Shown here in pieces: positions 31,307 to 45,446 of a stretch of 64,000 nt of DNA. A program made the position numbers and the translations under genes. The notes beneath the pieces were generated by a model, which was not told where the DNA came from, ran no database searches, and saw only the letters and a list, made by a program, of their open reading frames with translations. This DNA comes from Xenopus tropicalis. Lineage: Eukaryota; Chordata; Amphibia; Anura; Pipidae. Numbering within the stretch: the first letter of the stretch is position 1; the number at the start of each line of letters is the position of its first letter. The stretch is taken from assembly GCF_000004195.4 (NCBI RefSeq), contig NC_030684.2, positions 68,307,392-68,371,391 of the forward strand, given 5' to 3'.

Positions 31307-34300
31307 TGTTGGCACATTTGATATAAAGGAAGCAATACATAGCATGCATGTAAGTCACCTGATGTAAGTGAAGCAAATGACCACTATCTATTTCCCTGCC
31401 AGGCAGTCATTCTTGTAGATTAAAGAGGTTGTAACCTTTCAGGAAAGGACAGAGTTGAGGCAGATAACATGACTCAATTGAATGGGATGTCTGTATTGTT
31501 TTTAAATCATTAATGCTGAGCCACATATTATCAGTATTAAGTTTAGGGATGCACCAAATCCATTATTTTTGGGTTTGACTGAACCCCGAACCCTTCTAAA
31601 AAAAGGACAAATCTTATGTTATTATACTGGGTCCTATGGAAGAATATCTCACACAATAACCCCGAATTACAACTTTAATATAACAAATTTAAATAAGCAG
31701 AGAAGGCAGGTATGCTATGCCTCTATAATTCCTGACTCAAAGCAATATATCATTATACAGTATACTGCCAAAACACTGACATCAACAGTGCATACCATGT
31801 TATAATGCTACTCTAGTCTTATAATTACAAATCTTATAATATTATAAGTAAGCAACCTCATAATTAATGAAATATCCCACCCCAGGCCTTTTTAACTTCA
31901 TGCTCGCTATTTCAGCAGTTTTCCTTTAAATGTCAGCTATGAACATATGTCCCATAAACATATTTTTTCGATATATAAGCAGCCCACAACACGCTCAATA
32001 GGCCATCTGATGCTGGTTTAAATAATTACAAGAACAATCATGTATCTTAATGCATATTACTTTTATCAACCCATTACAATCTCTAGCGGTGAATTAATCA
32101 TAAGCTCAGTAAGAAATGACAGGGGGAAAATGAATAACACCAGGCTATAACAGTATAAAGCAAAAACAGTGTAGTTGATTACCTAACTGATGGACCATAC
32201 AAAAACAGGCTTCTTTATTCTGAAACCATGTGACCAACAATGATTACATAAACAGAGGCAATGCAAATGATTTTTAGACTGCAAGGCAAAAATGTACATA
32301 CCTGAACTAATTTAGGTTTAAAATAACAATCCGTGGCATTGCTTTCATTTCTGTGAAACATTGGTTCACTTGATTTCAAAATGAATATCTCATCTATTGT
32401 AAGGTCCATCAGTCAAGTGGAAAAGACAAAAGCTTCCACATTAAGCATTTAAATCAAAATATGTATACAAATGCAATATGTACAACAATGCAAAAAAGTA
32501 AAAATAAAGTATGTTTATAAATATGTTTATTTCAGCATGGTGTAAATAGTGTATAGCAGCATCCAAGCAAAGATTATATCAGGACATCTCTCCAAGCTAA
32601 GCACTCCAGCAGCAAACACGAACGGTCAATGCCTGGGCAATTTTGGAGATTTGGTTCAGTGGCTAAGATGTCAAAGATTGTCCAAAATATCCTAGAGAAA
32701 GCAGCAAAGCACTTTAGAAGGTAAAGTGACTCATATTAGGAAAGAAAGAAAAAACCTTGCTGAAAATAATCATGTTTTTCCAAACTACGTGAAAGTTATT
32801 TTCAAAGTTGCATCATAAGTAGTTGTTAAGCTTGTTCTATCAACATCAATATTTATTTAAAAGTTATGGGCTGTACTATTTATAAAAGTACCTACAGCAG
32901 ATATATACTGGAATTTACACCAAAAACACTTTAAAGAACTGCAAGTGTAATCAGCTTCAGTGGGACTTGGCCTTGTTTAACCATGGTTGCATCGGAGGAT
33001 CATAGGTACAACCATCTATACTTTTCAATACTGGGGGAAGCAAAGCACTTGGGTGCAAAGGATTGCCATCGGGTGGTAGGACTATTACCAGGGGTGACCA
33101 TGTGAGGGGGGGTAAATCCTGGTGAGTTCCAAAAATTCTGGGTGAATTGATGTGTGTGAGTGAAACTGGGGATGGTAAAGTGATGCATGTCATAGCCTTG
33201 TCAGAGGACCCTAGACAAATACATATACATTTTCAAACAGTGGTTGTGACACTAATAAAAGCCCCTTTGAGGGCCAACATTTGGCAAGGGCACCTCTTAG
33301 CTTATAGCAAGGTTGCAAATATTTAAATATATTTCTGAATCAACCATTTAGCCACTGATCTCAGACTAGCTAGGACATAAAAGAAAAGGCCCTATCATAT
33401 TCCCACAACACAGTAACCTGCATGTTTGGGAGTACCACAATAAAAGCCACACAGACACAGGGAGGACATACAATTACAACTCCTTGCAGATGGTGCCCTG
33501 GCTGGTTGAACCTAAAGCCCTAGTATCTACCAATGAGATTGCTTTATATCATGTCAAAACACTGACAGAGATTTTAAATACAAATGTAAAAATTGAGAAG
33601 CTGAGTGAATTACAGAGGAGCTGAATGGTATGTGAGAAGACACGGGACACTGGAAAAACTAGAAGCATGTGACAGTTTGCAGATCGTTTTTTTGCTTGTT
33701 AACACTGATTAAAACAGAGCTAGCACCCAAATAAAGTGCTGCTAAGATCACATAATAAAAGTGCTTCTATAAAAACCCTAATGTATTGCCCTCTATGAAG
33801 AGCTAAATTGTGCTGGTTTAAAGCCCTTTTAACAGTATAAAGCAAAATATTTGAGAGTAAGAGAGTGGAGGGTTTGTAAGCGTGTAATGTATGCATTGTC
33901 TGTGTTAGGAATAAAGAAAAGGTTCAAGTAAAGGGCAAAACAGAAGTGCATTTGTCCTTCGGCAAGCAGGCAACTTGCATTATGTTGCACTGAAAAGAAA
34001 GTTGATGTCCAAACCACAAGAACAAAGAGATGATGGAAGCATACAGAATAATGGAGCAAGCAATACAGTTCAAAGTCATTTTTTAAATTGATTTTTAAAT
34101 TAGAGCCTAAAATGTATCTGCATAAATCTTGTACCATTATGTTAAGTCTTTAGTGAAAAGGAGCAGGTGCTAGATTCTGTGTGCTTGTTACTTATAACCG
34201 AGATGTGCTCTCAAAAGGCAACATATATCGTTCCTTATTAATAATGTTAATTGATTTTATCCTGCGTTCACCAGAGCCATAAGGAGCCAGTTTGAGATTC

Positions 34301-34368
34301 AGCTGCCCACTGAGATCTTCAAATTAAAAATAAAAAGGTATTTGTATCACTTATTATTTACAGAACAT
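31307..34368. other. Intergenic with one probable hAT-like end
   Basis: tttagggatgcaccaaatcc at 31546-31565 followed by gaaccccgaacccttc resembles the terminal sequence of a common vertebrate hAT MITE, but its partner end was not found. Near 33250, ctaataaaagcccctttgag could be a decayed PLE hammerhead region. Otherwise nothing was recognised. Confidence 0.35.
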
Positions 34369-34369
34369 G

Positions 34370-34617
34370 TACAAGTATGGGATCCCTTATCCGGAAATCC
34401 ATTATCCAGAAAGTTCCGAATTACAGAAAAGCCATCTCCCATAGACTCCATTATAAGCAAATTATTCTAATTTTTAAAAATGATTTCCTTTTTCTCTGTA
34501 ATAAAACAGTACCTTGTACTTGATCCCAACTAAGATATAATTAATAGTTATAAATTATAGTTATGCAAAGTATGGAAAGATCCCGAGCATTCTGGATAAC
34601 AGGTCCCATACTTGTAC
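34370..34617. mobile_element. MITE of the TACAGGTAT family, copy 2
   Basis: The left end tacaagtatgggatccctta and right end tctggataacaggtcccata, ending in cttgta, match the family seen at 623-953, here in the opposite orientation (the gagcattctggataac word is near the right end). Confidence 0.7.
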
Positions 34618-35197
34618 TGATTCCAGAAATACATTTTGCTTTTTGTCACAAAATATTCAGTAGACTTAAGGGATAGCTTAAACAAATTTAGGACTGGTCA
34701 ATGCAAATAGCTGATTTAAAAAAAAAAACAAAAACAGTCTCTTTTTGCCATATTGTAAAGTAATTTTAAGTAAAAGCCTAAAAAAAATGAAGCTTAAACA
34801 GCTAGAAATTATATACTGAAGCACCAACGCAAGAGGTTTGGCAGCCATATAATTGTCATGATCCACATTGCTTTAAAAGAAGTTACAAAAATTAAAGTAT
34901 TCATACCATCCTTGAGTCCTGCACTGCCTATTAGCATTCATAAGCGCATTTAAAATAATTAGTCCCCAGCAAACAGTGTGACAGAATAGCTTCCAGCTAC
35001 CATTCAGCCTTTAGAACAAGGAAGTATTGACAGGTGTAGGATAATGAGCTGGGGTTTAAAAGCTCCCAGATTGCTCACTAGAGCTCCTGAGTTTAGGGTA
35101 AGTGTAACATGGTCTTACTACTTAGTCACACGGATTGCCGGGGGAATCAGATCCAGGGCTGCTCCCCATTTACACTCCCCCAGTCACAGCTGCAATG

Positions 35198-35528
35198 TTA
35201 AAGAGAAGGAAGAAGGTACACAAGTGAGAGGATAGACAACTAGGGTGTGCCCCCAGTGACTTCAATTGCTTACCTTTTACCCTGGGCTGGTGCTCCTGTT
35301 AGAAGAAAACCGCTCTTCTTCTTCTGTCTTTGCGCCGCTTGTGCAGTAGAGTGAAAAGCTGAACTTAAACAAAAACTTTGGCTTTTTCACTCTACTGCGC
35401 ATGCACTGGCCCCGGGATTCAGAAGACAGAAGGAAACACTCGTAGCTACCCCGGGCTGGTGCAGTTTTCTCCTAACAGGAGCACCAGCCCTGGGTAAAAG
35501 GTGATTTTTACCTTTCCTTTTTCTTTAA
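35198..35528. mobile_element. T2-like palindromic MITE
   Basis: TTAA at 35198 (ttaaagagaaggaag) and at 35528 (cctttttctttaa). The inner part is a long imperfect hairpin with ctgggctggtgctcctgtta at one side and ctaacaggagcaccagccct at the other, and a central tttttcactctactgcgc pair. It is the same family as 59533-59885. Confidence 0.65.
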
Positions 35529-38196
35529 AAGCAGAAACTGTGCACTGACAATAATGGCTTGTTATTTCTAGCAGCTGGTCAGCTCCATAGTGTGAGTTAG
35601 ACCAAGGGTTCTTCTAGAAGCTAGTCAACACTACAGCATGGATTAAATTTCTTATTTGTGTTTCATTGTTATATGACCTGCTGCAGAAATGCTAGACTTA
35701 AGGGTTTTTAAAATTGATTAAAACCAACATTACATTTGTCATAGAAGCTAACACCATAGGGCTGATTCATCTATTCTGATGCAGAATGTGCTGGTTTCTA
35801 TGCTGTCATGTGATGTGAACTTGAATTCATTACTAATTAACCTTGTGAGTTGGCCCCCAAGCTCAGGAAACTGACAGCAGCCCAAAGCATGAATAATCAG
35901 AAAAGATGGTAAGCTACTGGGGGGCAACTTCTGAGACACAGATCTTTAATGCTAAAAGGCTGTGGTAATCTTGGGCTGTAACAAAACCAAAATATATGGT
36001 ATAACATGTCAAGAATCATTTTTGCTTTAGTTCTCCTTTACCTTCCAATTGTGAATTTACTGACTACATGGTGATTTAGTACATAGGTTTCATCACCCAT
36101 AAATGAAGACAAAGTATTATAAAATTCTCCTAGATATATTTGTATGCATTGCTGGGTGGTTGATATTTTGTGTTTACTGCAAAGTAAAAAGTGTGACTGA
36201 ACAGATCCCATCCTTGCTCATTGGTGCTTCAGTGCATTTATGTTTATACAAGACCTAATGCAGATAAGACATTCCATGATGTGTCTCTTCTGCAATGACC
36301 ACCATTACAAGAAATTGATCTATGTGCCTCCTTAATTCTACAGAAGCCCCAAATATACACTCTACTGGTATATTAAAAGCTCCCGTGTTGACGGTGGAGC
36401 AAATTATTTAGATGGCAGACAATTTTCCAAATAAAATGCCACACATAAAAGTGTGATCAGAAGGAAAGTGTAAGAACCCCCATACTGAGAGTACTTAGAG
36501 GTACGTATGGTGGATACATTTTTTTTTATGAGGAATTTTATAATCATAAAATAATGCATAAACTCCTAGTGTATTCAACAACTGAGGCACTTGTAGACTG
36601 GCAATTAATATAACATGGGACATTTAGATGTGACCTGATCATTCTTTGTGAACAAACTTTTTTGTAATCCAAAATACAGATCCCTGTGCTCTCTTGCTCT
36701 GCATCTCAGAATATAAAAGAAATATGCTCCACTGTCCCATATCGACATCAACAAAAGATTATGGAAGTTGTGTGATGGAGCCAAGTGCCAAGTACATAAA
36801 TTACAAACAATATTCCAAATTTGTAGACCAGTACTGACTTATTAAAAAATTCTTTGACAGGGCAGTTTTCCATTCTGAATTTGCAACCAGACAACTACAT
36901 TTCTGGAAAATCAGCATGTACTGTCTTGGCATCGGCAGGTGCGACAATTTTATAATACCTAAAGTATCACTTTAAAAAGGTTGTGTCTCCGTACAGTAAC
37001 ATCAAAAATATCTGGCACTTGCATAAAGGTACAATATGCCTTTAATTTTATGCTTTTATATTGTATGGAAACTATGGAAACAAAGCTGAGCATAGGAAAT
37101 TCTTTTTTTATATAATCCTTTACAAAGCTTATACATCATTAACTTCAGCCCTAGTCCAAGATTTTACAAACACAATTTCTTGCAGTTACTGCCCTGGCTC
37201 CAGTAGTAATGCACGAGTTAGGCCGAAACCCATGGGTCAGGTGGGTTCAGGCCAACTTCCACACAAGTGGGTTTGGGCCGAGCACTTCCTACCCCCCCCC
37301 CCCCCTTATGTCAGATGTGGTAAAGCAGGTCTATAGAGGAAGGTAGATTAGCAGGTCAGGCATGGGTGATTTCTAAACCAAACAGTTCATCACTACAATT
37401 TCTCTTTACCGCCTCTTACAAGTATCTATATCTCCACTGTATGCTAAACACAAAAACTGGCTTATGTTGAATTTGTGCTATACAGTTATAAACTAGTATT
37501 TTATTAAAATCATCATAACAAAGTGATGGTAAAGCTCCAGGAAGTTTATTCTACATTATTGCCATTTTGAATTACGCTCTTCCCTGCACATTACTCAGAT
37601 GCAATTGAGGTGATAAGTTGAATTTGTTTGCACTATGCACTAGGTTTATGTATCATCATACTTGCTGTATAAACAAAAATCTGCTGTAGGTTTCATACTG
37701 TACAGTAGGTTCAGTCTTTTCTTCTTTTTTTATCCTGTCAGTTCTCTTAAGTTTCATATCTGCACACAAGCATACATTTTATTCAGGACAGGCTCAATAT
37801 ACGTTTCTGCAAAAGAAAGGCTACTGTATATAAAGGGAAGGCGGTAAGACATAAATCAAGCAGCAAGTTTATTTGCATACATAATAATGCTACAGCTGTA
37901 CAATAATCTAGAAATCTTGACAAATGTGAAGCGGGTAGCATAACCTGCATCCTCTTATCGCTGACAAGGTCAAATACTGCTAGATGCAGCACATCACTCT
38001 CTCAAAACAAGCTCTTCTGCTGCCCTGCTTTGGCCTAAAGGTTAAGTCACTGTCAAACAACAATGGCAGCTACTCACATTGTTACACTTTCTAGCCTAGC
38101 TTCTACATAATAAAAATGTCAACCTTGTTATTTTGTATGCAATAGCAGGCAAAGCAATGTCTCTTCATATTATGATTAGAATAAGTAGGCTCCATA
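35529..38196. other. Intergenic, one possible MITE fragment
   Basis: Around 37200-37390 the words gagttaggccgaaaccc and gggtttgggccgagc and a C13 tract at 37293 suggest a degraded GC-rich MITE. The rest shows no supported feature. Confidence 0.35.
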
Positions 38197-38284
38197 TTAA
38201 AGGAATGGTAACACCAGAATATGAAAATATATTATAGAAATTAAACTATAATATATTGCTACCCCGTACTGGTAAAAATCTGTG

Positions 38285-38329
<45 letters not shown>

Positions 38330-38480
38330 CCCTGGCGTGTAGCCATGGTGGCAGCCATTCAAAAGGAGAAAATGCACAGGTGACATAGCAGCTAACAGAT
38401 AAGACACCATTATAATCTACAGGGTTTATCTGTTATCAGCTATATAACTTGTGCCTTTTCTCCTTTTTTATATATGGGTG
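38197..38480. mobile_element. T2-like MITE fragment with (AT)n
   Basis: TTAA at 38197 opens ttaaaggaatggtaacacca, a typical T2-type end. A run of about twenty AT dinucleotides occupies 38286-38325. The right terminus is not clear, so the end given is approximate. Confidence 0.4.
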
Positions 38481-38489
38481 TTGTGTGCA

Positions 38490-40763
38490 TTCCTGTGTAG
38501 TGGACATTTTTGTGTTTCACTGCAAAGGAAAGTAGAAGTTGTCAGACCCCATTTTCTCCCTATGGGTCCTGTACCAATACAGTTGCACTGAAATTGAGAA
38601 ACCCGATTCAGAATTCACTTTACCAGGGGTAACCAAGTGTCAGATTTCTTTTTTTTTTTTTTATAACTGCTCTCTGCACTAGAGATGCAGCACAAAAGCC
38701 TCAAATCTGTCAGTCTCTGAACCAACTGCTTATAAAGACAGGATTAAGATTTCTGATGGATTGAATTTAAAGGGATGAGGTGACAAATCATTACCTAATC
38801 AAGAAAAAGTTCAGCTGCATCAAATAGCACTTTAAAAGGAGTGTTTCTTTAAAACTAGAAATGTGGATCTGTTCCCCCTTGTCCCGGGGGGGAAACAGTG
38901 GGGAGTGGGGGGAGCTTGTCGGATGAGGTCTGCTTTCTCAGATAAAAGCAGGGACAGAAGTTCCCCTGCTAACACTTACTAAAATAAGAAATATTAATGG
39001 AACAAAACTGTAATAATAATTCACAAAAACTCATTCCACTTTTGTAAATAAGGTGCTTCATACACTTTGGTGTTAAAATACCAGCGCTGCTTTTCTGAAT
39101 TTGGAGTACCGTTAAAGAATCACACAGATCTGTCCACAATTTCTGAGAATTTAACAAATAAATTTGGTACCAAAACATCAGATTGGATACTTGGATACTG
39201 TATAAGGATCAGAAATAAAGGTTCCCATTCAATTTTTGTTTGATTGTGCAACTCACACTACAATGGGGAGAATAATTATATATATTTCAGTGATGCTTTC
39301 TTATGCCAGAAGGACAGCATAAATCTATCCTCTTTCCAAGAATAATTACATTTACAAATAACTTATCCAGTGAATATCTGGACAATCAGAAAACAATCTT
39401 CACATGTTTAAACAAATCATTACACTTTAATTTGTAATTGCACACAACAGTTTAGGATCTCCTTGAGGCCTCCAGCCTCAAGAAATCCAGGATAAGATCC
39501 CTACAAGTATCAACCATTACACTGATGTTCCAAACAAGAAAATTCTGGCCCTGAGACTACTTGACACTTTTAGAAACTAGCAAAGCCTGAGTAATCAAGG
39601 TGTATAAAGGCAAGAAAGCATCACGTCGTAAAACATAATGCTCAATAGCTATTACAGAAACAAACTCAAGGATGAAAACACCAGTGACCATCCTGTTGAG
39701 TGATGCGAAAAAAAAAAAAAAATTCACAGGGTGTGCTAAAGATAACTTTCTCAAATGCTAAAGACAAAGCAAAAGACACAGCAATTCTTTCCCTCTACAA
39801 AAGCCTAACAGCTCAGGTGAACAATCTAGAGATTCTACTATCAGATACATTTAAAATGTCTAACAGGACACGCTTAGGTTGCCTCTCTCACCACTAATTG
39901 AATCTTAATTCTTAGTGAGAGCCTAGAATTAATTAAGTACTCCAAATACAAATTCCTGACACCTTAATGCGGGCATTCTGATACGAATAAGCTTACCAAT
40001 TATCAATTGTTTTTAATTATGGTAGTAGAAGGAGCGAAACCCTAGACAAAAATCGATGTAATAATACAATAATAAACAGTCCTTGCCACATATTTCTTGG
40101 CTTGGACAAATTGACCAAAAGGATAGTGCTGAAATACTTGTTCAGGCATCCCTAATACAATTTCATCCAGCCCCTTAAGGGAAGCCTAATCAATTATAAA
40201 CAAGGTCATCTGGCCAAACTCAAGAAAAAAGTAAAAAATAGTATATTACAAGTAAACCTAAAGCAGTGACGACAGGTACTTCCAATCATACTCTTTAGAT
40301 GCAGCAATTTTAGACTGCATGACACACAGTCACAAACTGAACAGCAACAACCTATGTGGGTACCTGACAGGAAAGAAATTTTAGTCTACATGTGCCATTT
40401 ACTTGCGATCCAAAGATCTACAGAAATTACATATGCTAAAAGGGAAAGAACACTTAAAACTTTCTAGCCTAAAAACTGCAATAGAAATGCATCTTTCTAT
40501 ATTAAAAAAAAAAAGAAAAGGCTCAACGTTCCTAGATCTTCCAAGCACTTCAATACCTACAGATAAGGCATCTTCTGGTACCTGTAAAATCCTGGGCAAC
40601 ACAATATCCCATTGAATATGAACTAATGTGCTTAAATAACTCTGGCACAGTAATACATTAATATATTCACAAAACTTATAGACGCCTTTCCAATCTAAAC
40701 CCCATAAAACTTTTACCTTTGGAAATATGGAATGAATGGAACAGATTTAGCAATAATCTACAC
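38490..40763. other. Intergenic, possible ancient LINE sequence
   Basis: Several A-runs and short plus-strand peptides (for example LHMLKGKEHLKLSSLKT near 40430) hint at an old L1/Tx1-type LINE that would continue after the hAT insertion at 40764-41443. The similarity is too weak to call. Confidence 0.3.
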
Positions 40764-41443
40764 CAGTGCTGTCCAACTTCTGTGGTACCGAGGGCCGGAA
40801 TTTTTCCGGCCTACATGGTGGAGGGCAGATAATGGAAGCCAGTTTTGACAACTCCCCTTTTTTAAACCACACCTGTTTTATCACATGACCATACCCATAT
40901 TAATGGTGGTAGTACAGCAAAAACCTGCCATACTCTGCCTTCCCTACCCTGAGTGTGTCATATTCTGCCTGCCCTATGCTGCCTGTGTGTGCTATACTCT
41001 GCCTGCCCTATGCTGCCTGTGTGTGCAATACTCTGCCTGCCCTACCATGCCTGTGTGTGTCATACTCTGCCTGCCCTATGCTGCTTGTGTGCATGGCACC
41101 CACAGGCAGCATACAGTGACAGAATGCACAATACAGTGACACAATGCAGCTTTTGAGAAAGTTGTGTGATACCACGAAACGCGTGGTCCTTTTTTGTATA
41201 TGCACAACATGTTTTTAAAGGGACTTAACAAATAAACAGTGATTTTTTAACAGCAGTGTTGGGTTGCTCCATACAAATTCATTTATCTACTGAATCTGAG
41301 GTGTGAGCAATGCAGGGGGCCAGTTAATCACAGTACTGATACCATTTAAAGCTTACACAAAAGGTAAGCCATCTAAGCAGCCAGACAGTTAGGGGGCCAC
41401 ACAGAAGGGGGTTGCAGGCTGGGCCGCCAGTTGGACAGCACTG
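40764..41443. mobile_element. hAT-type DNA element with 8-bp target duplication
   Basis: Ends cagtgctgtccaact and agttggacagcactg are inverted copies, and atctacac is duplicated at 40756-40763 and 41444-41451. Eight-base duplications are characteristic of hAT transposition. Inside are a 34-bp minisatellite (40931-41093) and a PLE terminal fragment near 41145-41280 with ccacgaaacgcgtggtcc. No transposase was found. Confidence 0.8.
40931..41093. repeat. 34-bp minisatellite inside the hAT element
   Basis: The word tactctgcctgccctatgct recurs at about 40931, 40961, 40995, 41029 and 41063, mostly at 34-bp spacing, with tgcctgtgtgtg between. Cys/Pro-rich short frames here are repeat by-products. 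Confidence 0.8.
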
Positions 41444-41451
41444 ATCTACAC

Positions 41452-43139
41452 CAAAGAGATTGGGACAAACATCAGCTATGCCAATACTCCAAGTGCAAGA
41501 ACTAGTGAAAAATACAACACAGATAGAACAAGACCCCATAAATATTGCAGTGTTCTGGAACACTACATGTTACTGAAAAGAATGCAGTCAATAGGCTGAC
41601 AAAAGGCACACATATGACAACACTGTCTGAAGTTCAAACGGTTATGGATACATACATCTGAACATTATAAACATTTATGAGCTCAAACCTACATTCACTT
41701 TACTAAACCAAGTAATAATCTACTACTACCCCCAGCACTACTGCAGAATATTTTTTTCACACCCTTAAGGCTGCCAGAGAACCGATAGCACAAGCTTACA
41801 AATTAAAACCCCCTTCCCAAAACCAAAGCTACTAAATATTTTGGTATACAATCTCATGTATGGGGACACTGCTATGTACTGTACATTCAACAAGAGTCAT
41901 CCTGGGAATTGCGGATGCAATGAAGAAAATTACAATGACCCCCCCATCCCACCTAGACTGACTTGCAGACCCCCTAAGACCTTAATTACAACACCTATCC
42001 TGCTTACTAACTAAATCCTACAGGTCTCTTTCTCTTTGTTTCTGTAGCAGCATCATGAAAGAGTTACTGCATACTTCAATACATTTAGGATTAAATCATG
42101 CAAGGATGCATGTACTGCATTAACATTAGGGCAATTCATCCTTAGAGCAATGCTGTTAAATAAAATGTTTTCAAGTTACCAGCAACAGTGTGGCCTAATT
42201 AATGCAAGAAGAACCACAAATGAGTGAGCTTCTGTGTACACCTTGCTCTTTTTTCCATGGGATTGTTTCTGAAGACCTTATCTAGCACCAAGCACCTAAA
42301 ATAGTATTGTTCTCCATGGTTATGGTTACTAACATTTCTTTAACTTCATAGCAGACAGGCTAATATAATGCTAGCAGAAGGAATCCAGGGAAGAAAACCC
42401 AGTATTACACCTGGGTTACTGGACAATACTCTTACATTTGGTCACCTAGTTTGGGAAGCTGTGGAATACACCCAGCCCAACCACCCATTATACTCATATT
42501 TTGTTGTTTGTAGCAACAGATTTCATACTGTAGAACCTGTACTTAGCACATAAATCCATTCACAGAACATGTCTGAAAATGCCCCACAGAGCTCTGTTAG
42601 ATTAGAAACTAATATAAATAGCATCAAAAAGGTACATCTGTCAATAACTCACTAATAACAATGACAGGTTCTGAGCTAACATTCCATTGAAAGTTTATGG
42701 GCTAGTGTCAATGAATACATCCATTGCAGAGGTGTCAAAAAGAAGTCATGCATTAAAAATATAAGAAACAAACAAGATATAGGACTAAAACACATGGCAA
42801 GGTAAATTTAATATGATTTCATAGATTTAATATGGCTAAGCAATCCAGCAAGCCATTCTTTGGTGATGATCATTTAACCTGGAAAAACACAGAGATAAAG
42901 CAGCTAATCGTATATAGAATATGAAATAAATCATAATTCATGAAACAAAATAAGTAACCCATCATAAAAGTAACGCATTCTGACAAAAATAATAAAATGA
43001 AAAATAGGAAGATTGCTATGTTTTATTAGCTTACAGGCCAAACCTAGACATGTTGGTTGTATAATTGTTGAGCTGGAATAAAATTTACAATTTACAATAA
43101 AGTAATCATTTTAATAGGTTAAATTACCATTTAAGGGAA
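41452..43139. other. Intergenic, nothing firmly recognised
   Basis: Continuation of the possible old LINE up to about 42000, then AT-rich sequence without supported features. Confidence 0.35.
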
Positions 43140-43545
43140 ATGAGGTTCCATCAGTTTTTTTTCTTAATGATATTCCAGACAGTTGCTCTTAGTTATCCTA
43201 AGGTTTGACTGATGTCTCTAATGGTTTTATTCTTGTTTTTAAGGATCCTAATAGCTACATTGACTTTCGTTGGCACAGCTTTTCTCCTCATGTTCAACAA
43301 TGACAACAACAGACCACAAATGGTAGAAGCAGCCTAGGTATCTTACCTCTGCACTAATGACACAATGCAACACACCTGAGCAAACACAAGTGGAACTGAA
43401 ATGTATGCAAATAACTTTAAATTAAGTCTGGAATGTGCACTTTAATCACATATGAACGGTTTGATTTAACTTTTTACACTGAGCAGGAGAGAAGTAAATC
43501 AAAGCATAATGTGTCTGTCTCAACCATTTTGGAGGGCACTGTAAA
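43140..43545 (+). mobile_element. Tc1-like transposon, 3' fragment
   Basis: Ends in cattttggagggcactgta, a typical vertebrate Tc1-like terminus. The preceding ctggaatgtgcactttaatc and caaagcataatgtgtctg words fit the 3' untranslated part of such elements. The coding part is too decayed to call. Confidence 0.45.
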
Positions 43546-44762
43546 TACTTTTCAGTCATCAATGACTTTTATCAATGAATTTCAATGACTGGTACAAGCA
43601 ACTGCATGTCTATGGTGGCCAGTGTTTGGTGCTTCATAGATTAAAGGACGTTAATCTGGAAGCTGTAGGCCAGACATAGTTAACTGTATTTACCTTTGTA
43701 TTCTGCCTCTCTCTCTCCAAAATTTAAAATGTTGTATGTCTACAAGAGTTTCTAGTTTGTAACCCCAGCAGCATTTTCCATTCTTACATCAAATCCAAAG
43801 CAAACACGCGCATAAAAAGGCCAATTAAAAGTCATCTTTGAATGCACATGGTAGAGAAGTATTTCATATTTGCACTGTACATAAGTCAACTTCATTTTTG
43901 GCATTCTAAGGTACATGTACAGGCATCCTGTGCTGTTCTGTTTAAAGATATTACCCTGCAATAGGTTTTATTTTTAGAATATACTCTACTTCAAAAAAAC
44001 ATACACCATGAAATGTAATATCTAGGTCAATGCAAACAGCAGGATTATCCCTGAAATAAAAGATCATCATTAAAAAAAAACATAACTCTGTGCTGTTGCC
44101 TTAGGAACAAACAGTAAACTTAACAAACACTGCTGAATGATATTACTCTAGTGACATCTGTTGGTTGTGAACTGGAAGTGAAAATACTGTACTTGCAAAT
44201 ATGAATGTTTAAAAAAATATACAGCCAAATACTCTAAAACTTTGCTTTGTATGCATCTGCTCCTTAAAAAAAAAAAAAAAACTAAGCTAACAATTAGAAC
44301 AATTAAAACCCACTAGCATTCCACAACATCTCACTTTGTCCCTCGTCTCTTTCTTGCCTTTCTCTTTCCCTCAATTTTTTTTCTCAAATTCCTGTACCCT
44401 TTTTTTTTTTATCCAGTGCCTAGTTCCCCCTTATTAGACACTCATACAACACACATCTACGCCTTACTTTGTTATTTATTGTCAGTGTTATTGCTAAAAC
44501 CTTTGTTATATCTACATTGGTGTAACTGACATTTGTGTACACATTTTGTATTGATTTGTTGTGGCCTTCAAATAAACGTATAACATAATTCTATGTTACA
44601 TATTTAAAATTTTAGAGTATTTTAAAATTCTTACTACTCTGTAAAATAGACTACAAACATACAGATAAAATCAGAGGTTCAGAAGTAATTCTTGTAACGT
44701 ACAAACAGCAAGACAGATATTTTTAATATCAGTTTTAAAGTATGCCTTCAAAGGAAATGTTT

Positions 44763-44925
44763 GGAATCATGTATGATTTTCGTTCCACTTCTCACGTGTA
44801 CACCACTTTGTATTGGTCTTTCACATGGAATTCCAATAAAATTGATTCATGTTTGTGGCTGTAATGTGACAAAATGTGGAAAAGTTCAAGGGGGCCGAAT
44901 ACTTTTGCAAGCCACTTGTAAGGAT
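44763..44925 (+). mobile_element. Tc1-like transposon, 3' terminal fragment
   Basis: Contains ccacttctcacgtgtacacc and gtgacaaaatgtggaaaagt, then gccgaatacttttgcaagcc, a familiar Tc1-like 3' end. A 75-codon frame over it is not a gene. Confidence 0.5.
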
Positions 44926-45446
44926 ACCCTGCATGTTATTACTGAAAACAATGATATTAAACAACCAATAATACCAGCGGTATAGGGCCCTGCCCACGCA
45001 ATCTATCTGGATCATGTGCACCTGAACCCACCTATCATTGTGGTTAGTCTACATTCAAAACATACTTATCCACATTCACACACTTGTAACTCTGCTGCAG
45101 TTGTTGCAGGGTGCTTTAATGTTCATAGCCCAATCCAATGTGCAAAAGTCCACAAGCAATATCAGAGGGGAATTACATAATTTATATTAAAATATAAAAA
45201 AACATACTGTGCAGTGTGGCATTATAATGTACAGTATAATTTATAATAAAATATTTTAATAGATGGGATGAATTTGTCCACTGACATGTCTGCTGTGTGC
45301 TTGCCTCAATTCTATCGCATGAGTCTACTTTCCTCATTCAACAGTTAGGTAGATGGGCACCTAATAAAAAACACACAAAGAGCAATAAATGGCCATAATA
45401 ACTTGCTCACCCAAAAAAAAAAAACTAAATTGCCATCGCAGATTTT

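Noticed and set aside
32957..33193. Pro/Ser-rich minus-strand frame
   Set aside because: A second overlapping frame in another phase looks equally plausible and no motif is present.
33245..33295. ctaataaaagcccctttgagggcc as hammerhead
   Set aside because: Two core G to A changes and no GAAA box.
41147..41200. Possible fifth hammerhead (gagaaagttgtgtgatacca then cgaaacgcgtggtcc)
   Set aside because: GAAA and a three-pair stem III are present, but the CUGANGA core is absent and the base after stem III is G, which is not permitted. Treated as a PLE terminal relic.
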